A stretch of DNA of 64,000 nucleotides from Torymus aiolomorphi. Its lineage: Eukaryota > Arthropoda > Insecta > Hymenoptera > Torymidae. Location of the stretch: the NCBI GenBank assembly GCA_036365515.1, contig CM070875.1, positions 6,483,001 through 6,547,000 on the forward strand. Reading direction: 5' to 3'. Both the position numbers and the translations under genes were made by a program. Shown in pieces: positions 49,641 to 59,291 of the stretch (position 1 is the stretch's first letter; the number at the start of each line of letters is the position of its first letter). The notes under the pieces are model-generated. The model saw nothing but the letters and a program-made list of their open reading frames with translations, made no database searches and was not told the DNA's origin.

Positions 49641-51408
49641 GGCGAGAACTTTTGAACCGATCGACCGATTTGCATCGGAAAAGGCTTATTCTCTTCGTTT
49701 CGGAAGAGAATAGAGAGAGCATTACCCTACTTTTTGATTTTACCGATTTTTTTTTATAACCAAAAAACAATTTCGAATTTTTCGTTTTTTTGATTTTTTA
49801 ATTTGTTTCAGCCAGTATTACTTAATAAACTAAATTTTTATTAAAAGGTCTTTAAATTACCTACAATTTCTTTTTTTATTTAAATTATTTCTAGCCTGTC
49901 ATTTGTTATTAATGAAAATATGGTTTATATTTCTTGAATTAATATCTCAAAAAATTTTTCCACTCAAAATTTTTACCACTTATTCCACTTATCGAGTACA
50001 ACATTGTGTTAAAATTTCAAGAGGTTGTGTTGGTTAAAATTCTTTAACTCATTCCAAATTAGCCCCAAAACACACTTATAAAGTTTTAGAGCAAAATATG
50101 CAATAGTTCTATTTAATTTGTACATCATATATAAATAAAATAATTATTGTGTACTACGGCATATCCTCGAGAAAATAATTTGAGATTGAGTCCCGCGGCA
50201 ACGTGTACTAGGGCAACGATAATAATAATTGACTTTCAAAATATGAATTTCGTAAAAATTTCATAAAAATATTTCATAAAAATATCGATTCTTAAATATG
50301 AAAAAAACTACCTCTCTGTTAAATTTCAAAACGATTCGTTATCTTTTGTTAAGAAGTATAACTTAGTTATTATATTTGTATGATTGTTACAATAATGGAT
50401 TAACTTTAAACCACTAAGTCGAGCAGGATAGTAATTAAATACCTGTTTCAAAACAAATATTTATTAGATATTGCCAATACATACTTTTCTTTCACAAACT
50501 AATGTATTTCTTTAAAATTTTTTATAACAATAATTAATTGTTTGTATAGGATACATAAATAAAAAAACAAAAACGATATTTTTTATATTCGGCGAATTTC
50601 AAGATGTATACTTAAATTTCAATAACGCATATTTTTTCTTTTCAGTTCACTGACATACCGACTGAATTATTGTTAATATTCAGCGTATTTTTACGAGATT
50701 TTACAGTGTTTTTTCGAGTATGAGATACTTATATTTTATATTATAAGATTTTGGTATTTTCGCCTGTATGGGAATTGAATTTCGGCATTATACCTATTAT
50801 GGAAACTAAGTTTCGGCATTTTTCCCCATGGATGTTATCATCGTCGGTATTTTTCATTTCGATAATTTTCATTTCTGAAATTTCACTTTCGATATTTTGG
50901 GTATTCGTTAAAAACATTTTCGGCATATTCCCTTTCTATAATTATACTTTCGTCATTTTCCCCGCTCGGTGAAAATTCTTTCTGAAGATTTAATTGTCGG
51001 TAATATTGCTTATTGAGATCTTCCTTGATCGGCTGAACTTACTATCTCAAAATATACCTGTCGCTAAAATCATCTATCGGGATTTTCCCTGTCTGTGATT
51101 TCCCCTATCGGGATATCTACCCACCCCCAAAATTATTAGATGTCGAGTATATCCTTCCGTTCCTATATAATATAGCAATTTTTGTTACATATTTAAAAAA
51201 TTTTCCTATGACATTTCTCTCAGTGTACTATTACTTCCGTGGTGCGAATACTATCTTTTTGCGGCTGAAAATACAATTTTTGCGATTGGGAGCCGGGAGC
51301 AAAAGTGCTACTTTCGGCCTGCCAGGCAAAAAAACAATGTTTTTTCGAGTATAAAGTACTAAAGTAATATAAAAATCATGTCTCCGCACATATTTAATAA
51401 TAACTTTT

Positions 51409-51833
51409 ACGGAAACCAAGTTTCAGCATTTTTCCCCATCGCTGTTCTCGTTGTCGGTATTTTTCCCCATAGGCGTTTCTCCTTGTCGGCATTTTTCCCC
51501 ATCGGCGTTTGTCGTTGTCGGCATTTTTCCCCATCGCTGTTCTCGTTGTCGGTATTTTTTATTTCGATAATTTTTATTTCTGATATTTCACTTTCGGTAT
51601 TTTGGACATTCGCTAAAAAAATTTTCGGAACATTTCATTTCTATAATTATACTTTCGGCATTTTCCCCGCTCGGTGAAAATTCTTTCTGAAGTTTCAACG
51701 GTCGGTGCGGTTGCTTGTTGCGATTTTACCCGATCGGTGGAATTCACTGTCTCAATATTCACCTTTCGCTAAAATCGCCTATCGTGATTTTCCCTGTCGG
51801 TGGTTTCCCCTGTCGGGATTTATAACTACCCCC
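51409..51833 (-). repeat. Second copy of the terminal segment of the 11.6 kb element
   Basis: It resembles 50800-51128 throughout and ends GGGATTTATAACTACCCCC, against GGGATATCTACCCACCCCC. It contains four ~32 bp units of the type TCGGCATTTTTCCCCATCG (51423-51555), where the first copy has one. A separate, diverged end of the same family. Confidence 0.8.
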
Positions 51834-53241
51834 TGATCATTGGGCGGTCCTATATAAAGGGATCGATTATTTTATTTTATATTAAAAAGTTACTCAAAAA
51901 AAAATATGAAAGCTAGTTTTTCGCGATTCTCAGAAAGTCTTACCCAGTACTGACCATCTTAAGTTTTTCCGAGATTTGTAGTTGTAACGATCTATATAAA
52001 ATACACAAAACGATCTAAAATACGTTAAAATATTTAATATTGGTATTTAGGGTGAATAATAAAAAAGCAAACATAAAGTTTTGTCGAAGAAGGTACGACA
52101 GGTTAAAAATAACTTTTGGATCGCTAATTATTTCACTGATTTCCTTTTTGGCTGCAGCTTTTTGGAATGAAACTGCTCGTAATTAGCCAATCAAAATACT
52201 GGAAAGAAGACTCTTCAGATAATCATTTTTTAAAGTGGAGATTATATAAAAATTAATGTATTTCTTTTAAAGCTTGTAGCATTTTGAAAAAGTAATTACC
52301 TCCTTTTGAGGAAGAAAAGTAAATTAACTTTGGTGAATGAGATTAAGAAAATGTTTGAAAAACTTCAAAGAAAATTAAATTCTGTTGGATTAATTATTTC
52401 AGCATTGAGAATCCTTGTAACAATTTTTATCTTTCTATCTTCTCATTACCTGCTTTGTTTGAATCGTAAATATAAACAAGGAAAAATTGAAAAGTCTGTT
52501 TTTATAAATTAAATTTAGCAATTTCCAAAGAAATGCTTAATGTTTATCAAAAGTAAAACTGAATTTGTTAAACATTGCGATAAAATTGCGATTGTATCTA
52601 TACAAAATAAAATTATTATTAAAATAACCTTATAATCAGCTTGACATCGATGTGTAGTCCAACGTCTGTGCGGATTCCTATACATTACCATAAAAATAAC
52701 ACTGCATAGAACATAAATTTAGTGCTTAATAATTCACGATGTGAAACCAGCTATTCGTTTCCTACCATAGCAACTACATAAAAATTACACGTATATACAA
52801 CAGCCATCATCATTGAATATTTAATATTAACCGGAAAACGTCTCTCGAATCATCATAAAAGTATGTTTTTAAATCCTGAAAGTTATTTTCGCAGCATCGG
52901 GTAACACAATAAAACAAAAGCAAAGCCCGATTAACCACCACATAAAAATATCACTTTTATTGGCCTGATGCAAGCCGGCGTCATCATCATACCAGCAAAT
53001 ATATTATAATACGAATTCTTCATCTCCGCGCGCACGCACTCGCGCAATCATAAGGGACACGTGCGGACACCATATAATAATAATAATACGCAACCATTGT
53101 AAAAATTTAATGCTCGCGCGTTTTCGGCAGCGAGTTAAGTCATCGGCGAAATTGCCCGTAATGAAAACTGACACGGGCGACGCGTATGAATACGTATACG
53201 AAAATAAATGGTACAATGGGCCGTGGCACGCGTAACTCTAT
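51834..53241. other. No gene recognised
   Basis: 1.4 kb of AT-rich DNA, followed by a slightly GC-richer stretch (52970-53240) that the large transposon entered. A 68-residue frame near 52306 has no family features. Confidence 0.6.
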
Positions 53242-54197
53242 TAGTCCAGTCGGATTAGACTTAAATAGTGCTGTTTTGAAAACAACCGTTAAGAGGCAAT
53301 ATTTTTTTTGCAAGTGCTTCGAAAAAGTGTCAGGATATTGGGAAAAATGTTTGCGGTAAGTTTCAGGTGGTGGAACATTGTTTAAATAATTAGTAACTGT
53401 GCGAAAATCCATTTTTTGCTTGTAACTTTCGAACCGTTGTTGGCATTGAGAAACTAAAAGTACCGTTTTTTAGGTATTGAAAAAACCTACAAAATAAGCT
53501 ATTGAAAGTTAAAATTCAATTATTAACTTTTTTGTAAAACGCGAAAAACCGCTATTTTCACCCATTTTCGAAATTTTATATAAATAAACAATTTTTGCTG
53601 CTATGAAACTATATTATAGATTTTTTTGAAGGTTTTTGTCTGCTTTATAACTGGTTAAAATTTGAAGTTGAAATATTTATTAGTTTTTGTAAAAAAGCAT
53701 TAGTTATGTAAAAAGGTGTCTCAGTAAATTGTAAATAAAAATAGTTACACTGGATGAAAAGATTTCGTAGAGGTTTCATTTTCTTCATTAAGACTTGTAC
53801 TATAACGAGCAATAAAAAAAGTTTATTTTTCGAGTGTAAATTTAAAAAAAATCGGGCTTGAAAATTAACATAAAAAAAAATGAATTAATTTTTAATTTTT
53901 ACTGGGAAATCTTTACCAAATCGAATTCATACATCCATTACTTGATAACTGCGATCTTCCTGCGAATTTTAAGCCGTCGCTGGTTGTTCTACGATGCTCT
54001 GGAGCTGAGATAACTTTTTTTTTTCAAAAAATTATTCTGGCTTTGTTTATTAATATTAAGAGTTCAAATTTACAGATTACCTAGAGCAAGATTTAAACTA
54101 TCGTATCCGACATTTAAATACTAATTAATGTCAATAATTATTATAACAAACAGTAGTGTTTTATAATATAAGGACCGGCGCGCAAGAGAGAAAGAGT

Positions 54198-54439
54198 GGG
54201 GGAGTAGCGCGACTGAAACTGACCATGCGACTTATAATTCAAAAGGCGAGAAAATTTCACGATATCTCGGGAACTAAAAGCTCAATTTGAATGATTCTTT
54301 TTTTATTTTGGGGTAGCGTGAAAAAATAATAACATCTACTCTGATAGATTAAAAAAAAAAAAAAAAAAATTATTTATATTAAAAATTTAATAAATAAATT
54401 ATTTTTACATTTTTAACACTGGAAATAGTGTTAATTTTG
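54198..54439 (+). repeat. Direct repeat within left arm, copy 1
   Basis: About 240 bp (GGAGTAGCGCGACTGAAACT...AATAGTGTTAATTTTG). It recurs in the same orientation at 55568-55802, and once, inverted, in the right arm (about 61475-61716). Confidence 0.9.
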
Positions 54440-55087
54440 AATTTTTCGTATATTATTATGCATAATATTATTATTAGTTCGTTAAATAAATGTTTAGAAT
54501 ATTTCAAGTTTAAGTATTACACTCGTTATAAATCATGTGTACAGTGTGTGTATAAGCAGTGCACTTGTAGGCAAATATAATCTATTTGAAATTAGTTATC
54601 TTTTCATGTTTTCTTATTCGTAAGTACGGTTTTATTATGGTGTATTTATTGCTCTTTGATGATTGTCTGGATATTTTTGACCTGAGTGTACAGCAGAGTC
54701 CCAAGCGTCTCCTTAATCGCTTGCCGAGCAGGTAGAAAGTATAGAAAAGGGACCGTTGTTTTCAAATCCAGACAACTAGGTGGAGCTTTGTGCAGATTTT
54801 GAAACGACGCAGCAGCTGCTCCAGCGTTGCTTTCTCTTGACAGTTATATTCTAACAGTCTTTGAGAGAGCACGTCGTGTAAAGTTTACAAGTAAACAGAG
54901 CAAGCAACCGTTGAAGTTTTGATATTTGGCAAATTTGTTCAAAGTGATTGTGCCACAGCATTTTATAAACAGTGAAAAATTGTGAAGAAAAGCAACCGCT
55001 GGATATTCGTGTGTCATTGGATTTTGACATTTGTTTTTAAGAAATTTTGCATAAGAGTCACTGCACATTTTTTATCGCATAATAAAG

Positions 55088-55268
55088 GTACGTTATTTTA
55101 TGAAATAAATTTGAGATAATTATAGATATAATAGACTTTTATATTTCTGAAAACTGATTTTTTTTAATCGGGAAATTGTATGATTTATTAATTTACTTAA
55201 TTTACCATATTATTTTGTGATATATAGTGTAATAAATATTGTTAATAATTTTTGTTTGATTTTTACAG
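55088..55268 (+). other. Mirror copy of the 5'UTR intron (left arm)
   Basis: Donor AAAG|GTACGT and acceptor GATTTTTACAG bound 181 bp that match 60654-60833 in reverse complement. Both splice sites are intact in this copy. Confidence 0.6.
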
Positions 55269-55284
55269 TCCACTGCGTTTAATA

Positions 55285-55647
55285 ATGGAAGAAGATGCTG
55301 CAGTTTGCATTCTTTGCGACAAAGCGATTCTGCCGGAAAGTAAGCGGACTATTGGAGAACGTGCCATTGCTTCCTTAATTCAAGCAAGTAAGGACAGAAA
55401 AGACAAGAAGCATTTCCGCATGCGAAATTATACAAAGTTAGATATTCACGTAAATTGCCACTCAGCGTATTTAAGAAAAGATAATATCGTCCAGGCAGGG
55501 AAACAAGCATCCGCGTCTACTTCACGTAGACGCCAATCATTAACTGATGCCACTGATTTTGATTTTGGGGGGAGTAGCGCGACTGAAACTGACCATGCGA
55601 CTTATAATTCAAAAGGCGAGAAAATTTCACGATATCTCGGGAACTAA
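55285..55647 (+). CDS. Truncated ORF1 copy with one CxxC...HxxC module
   Basis: 120 residues from the first ATG after the acceptor at 55268. The first 94 are identical to ORF1 of the transposon: CILC at 8-11, HVNC at 55-58, and a Lys/Arg-rich region. The last 26 come from reading into the duplicated arm sequence at 55568 and are unrelated. It keeps a complete leader and splice sites, so it could be expressed toward the element's interior, opposite to the main gene. A truncated zinc-module protein could compete with the full protein, as internally deleted P-element products do; that is inference. Confidence 0.5.
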   Translation: MEEDAAVCILCDKAILPESKRTIGERAIASLIQASKDRKDKKHFRMRNYTKLDIHVNCHSAYLRKDNIVQAGKQASASTSRRRQSLTDATDFDFGGSSATETDHATYNSKGEKISRYLGN

Positions 55648-55802
55648 AAGCTCAATTTGAATGATTCTTTTTTTTATTTGGGGTAGCGTGAAAAAATAAT
55701 AACATCTACTCTGATAGATTAAAAAAAAAAAATTATTTATATTAAAAATTTAATAAATAAATTATTTTTACATTTTTAACACTGGAAATAGTGTTAATTT
55801 TG
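55568..55802 (+). repeat. Direct repeat within transposon, copy 2 (at arm junction)
   Basis: Same as 54198-54439 apart from poly-T and poly-A length. It begins exactly where the inverted arm stops. Confidence 0.9.
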
Positions 55803-56001
55803 TTTTTTTTTCGGAATTCCCAAGGAAACTGGAAGGATGAAAATTAAAACTTAAATCATGTTTCATTTTATTTACATAAAAATACACTTTATTTACATCA
55901 TATACATTCTGCGCATCGTACTACACATTAATTTATTAAAAATCGCATATGTATATTCTACTCCATATTCAATATATCTTTTGTATTTTAAACTTATCAG
56001 T

Positions 56002-56007
<6 letters not shown>

Positions 56008-56037
<30 letters not shown>

Positions 56038-56065
56038 CACGCTCATATATATATATATATATATT
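56008..56065 (+). repeat. (CA)n and (TA)n microsatellites
   Basis: A CA run (about 56008-56035) and a TA run (about 56046-56064), downstream of the ORF2 stop on the transposon coding strand. Confidence 0.9.
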
Positions 56066-56089
56066 ACAATTTTATCTTTTTAAATAATA

Positions 56090-56095
56090 TTTATT
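56090..56095 (-). terminator. Poly(A) signal AATAAA after ORF2
   Basis: AATAAA on the - strand, 13 nt beyond the ORF2 stop codon, followed by AT-rich DNA. Likely 3' end signal of the transposon mRNA. Confidence 0.5.
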
Positions 56096-56108
56096 AAATT
56101 ATCATTAT

Positions 56109-59100
56109 TCAAGCCAGCCTGCGCTTTTTGTTACTGCTTACGTTCTCGCTGTATTCGCTACTCTCATCGCCATCATCAAAGTTGATATTGTCATCGCCAT
56201 CAAATTCGTCATCATCATGATTATAATCATCTTGATAATCGCAGTTCTTACTTTCTAAGTCGATACCAATTGGTATTATGTCTAAAATATTATCCACTTC
56301 TTCTTCTAGATTAAATTCAGCTTCGTCATGAAATTTGATAGGTTGATCTTCTTTATTTGTGCAAGTTTCCCCATGGCAACCTGCACATAGGTTCGAGCAA
56401 CATAAACCATGTTTTCGGCAACTGCAGTTTTTAGTTTTACAGTTACTTTCGCATCTACATGTGATTGACAGAAGCAGTTCATCCGGAATTAATGGCTCAT
56501 TTGTTAATATTGGCTGCAATTCTTGCTCCGTTTCTTTCCACCCCCACTGTAGAGGATTTATCTTGTTTCCGAGCCACGTTTGAATTTGATAAAAAATTCT
56601 TAGAGAATGCTGCTTTGCTGCACCTACAGTCGGAGGTAACGATTCTAATTTACAAACTTTTTTCATATTCGATTTTTGAAAATGTAAAAATCTTAATTGC
56701 TGTAATATTTTTGGCTCATTCTTACTACTGTATAACATTGCCATTATTTCATTTCCAGCATTCTCGATCTCAGATTGACTAGCATTTGCCTTATAAAATA
56801 TTTCAGCCAAAGTTTGAAATGTAGAGTCTTTTAAAAATAATTTAACTAATTTATTTTTTCCTTGCTTATATAAGCAGGAGGTCGTGTCACAGCCTGTGAA
56901 GGCATGCAGAAAAAGAATATATTTTCTTATTGCGTCATATTTGAAGGAATGATTAGAAAATAGTTCTCGTTCAGTTTTTCCTTTGTTAGGTTTTAGAAGG
57001 TATATACTTGCATCTATCGGAGCTAACTGTGTCAATAAAACTAATAGATCAACGTCTTCACCAACAATAATAACATTGTTATCGGTAGTTTTATTCTCAA
57101 TAGCTGTTGTAACAATGAGAAAATCTGCATCTTCCTTAGAGATTTTTGTCATGCAGCCTGCTTTATTCATCTCGACACATAAGAAATTAATTAATTTAGA
57201 TTTATTATTATTTGTAGATAAAAATTTGTCCTGTGAATATGTTATCTTTGTATTTAAATCAAAATTTAAATCAGTCCCTACATATTTTTCCTGTCGTCTA
57301 AAACGTTCAATTGATTTAGTACCTTTTTCTAAGTATCCATCGAAAACAACACAACAATTTTTCTTATAATATTTTAATACGTATGCAACGTATTGTTGTA
57401 AAATCGCGCTGATCGTCTGATTAATATGCCACACTACTTGATGAAGAAGAAATCCGCCATCAATTACGTAAAATACATTTTCAGATGGTAGCGCAGAAAT
57501 AGTATTAAAATTTTGGTAAAATACAGATTTTCGTGTTTTTCGCATCCCTTTATCGTCGAATAGTGCAAGCGGATAAGGCGACAATTCATACGATAAAAAT
57601 TTCTGCATGTCATCCTTCGAGTTCATATTTAATAACATTCTTTGAAAAATTAGTGTCGGGTCAATCATTACTGTACAATCTTTTACCTTAATAGATGAAC
57701 TCATTGCTTTTAAGGGTAAAACTTTACTTTTTCTCTGTAATTTTATTGTGCCGAAATTTTGACCAATCATTTTACTCATAGCATCCATGCCAACTGATAA
57801 TGCCATGTGACAATTAATTTTTTCGTCGCCAATTACACCGCTGCTAATAGACATAATTTTATCTGTCACGGGAAATGGATCACGTGCGTCAAAATAATTT
57901 ATCAGCTTTTGTATGTCTGCAGAATCTCGAGAAATTCTAGAAGATCTGGTATCTATATGCTGTTCGGAAGTTGTATACGAAATGTTACTAAATTGCTCCA
58001 TTGCGGCAGATACTTCGATTAATACTATCGTTGAGAGAATCCATTTAGAAAGTACACTTTCGGTTATACCACGTCCATGTGTTAGCCCGTCACTAGTTTT
58101 CATGGGTCTCATTAACATTTGCTCAATCGTCATATCTGACCAAATTCCTGAACGATATTTATCCGTGCGTCTAACTGTAAAATATCCTAAGTTTGTAAAT
58201 TGTTCATATTCAAATCCGTTCATTTTAGATTCTAATGCGAACATTTCTTGTAAATATAAATGACTCGATTTAGCATATAATAAATGACCACTTGCATGAA
58301 AATAAGGCAACATTTGCTGCATACTTTTTAAATGAAGATGCCAATTTCCAGTTCTCTCTGCTTCTATAAACTGCTTCATAATTTCCACCATCGTAAAGTA
58401 TTGTACCCACAACTGTGCAGTAGGACCGTTATTTTTAATATTATTTAATTGAAAAATGAATTTATTTTTTAATTGTTCAAAATCTGTTTTTTTTAAAGCT
58501 CTTTGCAATTCGTCCTCACCTACTTTAGCTAGAATATCATTTAAAATGTTTATTTCATTTTCATTGAAATTCATAGTAGATAAAATCGAGCATGCTAGTG
58601 ATTGTTGAACTAAGATATGTCCCCGAACTGATCTTGAAAAAGCATGCCCGGAAAGAGCTTTTTCAGCTGATATTTCTGCATATATTTCAGTAAATGCTTC
58701 CTTTAAACCACTACCGTCCATAATATAGCCTATCGCGCCCAGAAATGACATCAGAGTGTGAAAACCTCCTAGTCTTATAATTACTGAGTCTAGTGTATTT
58801 TCATTTTCGGTATCTCGTACGCAAGCTATAATTTCCTGAGCTTTATCGTATAGCGGCAGGTCAAAAGTAACGAACGTATGTGTTTGATTATTCGCTTTGC
58901 ATCTGGCATCAGCTTCAATTAAAACTGTGAAAATCGTGTCATATTGACTTGGTGGAGCGTTTACGAATGGCAGCGGAACAATTTTCGTCAGCATATATTC
59001 TTTTACTTCAGCAGCAAGTTCCATGAATCCATTCCAACCAGCAGTTTTATCTGGTTTCGTGAATTTTCCATAGAACCACAAAAAATCTGCTGAAGTAATT

Positions 59101-59291
59101 TGTATTTCATTTGAAATTGAATTTTCTGAATGTAAATTTTTAATTATTATATTTTTACGACCTTCTGAATTGCCTTTTTCAAAATGTTGCAGGGGTATAA
59201 AACCAAATTTTCCAATAGTATTCGCATTAGGAATTTTTTTATCCGATTGATTTTTTTCGTAGATTGCACTGATGACGCAGGAGTTACACAC
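56109..59291 (-). CDS. Transposon ORF2: FEN1/XPG-like nuclease motifs plus Cys-rich tail
   Basis: 1060 residues from the first ATG; translation probably enters by frameshift from ORF1 at 59234, giving about 1041 residues. In order: an N-terminal part with FGFIPLQHFEKG; GNWHLHLKSMQQMLPYF near 315-331; a PIN/FEN-type core with IDGG (610-613), VFDGY (649-653), EDADFLI (720-726), VGEDVDLLVLL (743-753) and FTGCDTTS (798-805); a Cys cluster CRCESNCKTKNCSC... (945-976); an acidic stretch (1009-1049); and a basic end KKRR (1055-1058). The five motif blocks line up with the FEN1 catalytic Asp/Glu positions (IDAS, FDG, EAEA, EDMDCL, GCDY). A DNA-cleaving role in transposition is inferred. Stop TGA at 56111-56109. 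Confidence 0.85.
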   Translation of the reverse strand: MCNSCVISAIYEKNQSDKKIPNANTIGKFGFIPLQHFEKGNSEGRKNIIIKNLHSENSISNEIQITSADFLWFYGKFTKPDKTAGWNGFMELAAEVKEYMLTKIVPLPFVNAPPSQYDTIFTVLIEADARCKANNQTHTFVTFDLPLYDKAQEIIACVRDTENENTLDSVIIRLGGFHTLMSFLGAIGYIMDGSGLKEAFTEIYAEISAEKALSGHAFSRSVRGHILVQQSLACSILSTMNFNENEINILNDILAKVGEDELQRALKKTDFEQLKNKFIFQLNNIKNNGPTAQLWVQYFTMVEIMKQFIEAERTGNWHLHLKSMQQMLPYFHASGHLLYAKSSHLYLQEMFALESKMNGFEYEQFTNLGYFTVRRTDKYRSGIWSDMTIEQMLMRPMKTSDGLTHGRGITESVLSKWILSTIVLIEVSAAMEQFSNISYTTSEQHIDTRSSRISRDSADIQKLINYFDARDPFPVTDKIMSISSGVIGDEKINCHMALSVGMDAMSKMIGQNFGTIKLQRKSKVLPLKAMSSSIKVKDCTVMIDPTLIFQRMLLNMNSKDDMQKFLSYELSPYPLALFDDKGMRKTRKSVFYQNFNTISALPSENVFYVIDGGFLLHQVVWHINQTISAILQQYVAYVLKYYKKNCCVVFDGYLEKGTKSIERFRRQEKYVGTDLNFDLNTKITYSQDKFLSTNNNKSKLINFLCVEMNKAGCMTKISKEDADFLIVTTAIENKTTDNNVIIVGEDVDLLVLLTQLAPIDASIYLLKPNKGKTERELFSNHSFKYDAIRKYILFLHAFTGCDTTSCLYKQGKNKLVKLFLKDSTFQTLAEIFYKANASQSEIENAGNEIMAMLYSSKNEPKILQQLRFLHFQKSNMKKVCKLESLPPTVGAAKQHSLRIFYQIQTWLGNKINPLQWGWKETEQELQPILTNEPLIPDELLLSITCRCESNCKTKNCSCRKHGLCCSNLCAGCHGETCTNKEDQPIKFHDEAEFNLEEEVDNILDIIPIGIDLESKNCDYQDDYNHDDDEFDGDDNINFDDGDESSEYSENVSSNKKRRLA

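Larger units (their letters stand above)
53242..55566 (+). repeat. Left inverted arm of the transposon
   Basis: 2325 bp that mirrors 60356-62664. It ends in mid-ORF1, after the codons for DATDFDF, where the sequence jumps to GGGGGAGTAGCGCG, a repeat of DNA inside the same arm. Confidence 0.9.

Noticed and set aside
51378..51677. 99-residue frame with repeating Phe-Pro-His segments
   Set aside because: Translation of the 32 bp minisatellite and element end.
52306..52512. 68-residue frame with a hydrophobic segment
   Set aside because: Short, AT-driven composition, no family match and no supporting splice signals.
54844..55068. 74-residue frame repeated at 60853-61077
   Set aside because: It is the antisense of the transposon leader in both arms; identity is explained by the inverted repeat.
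56359..58263. Several + strand frames inside the transposon
   Set aside because: Antisense shadows of ORF2.
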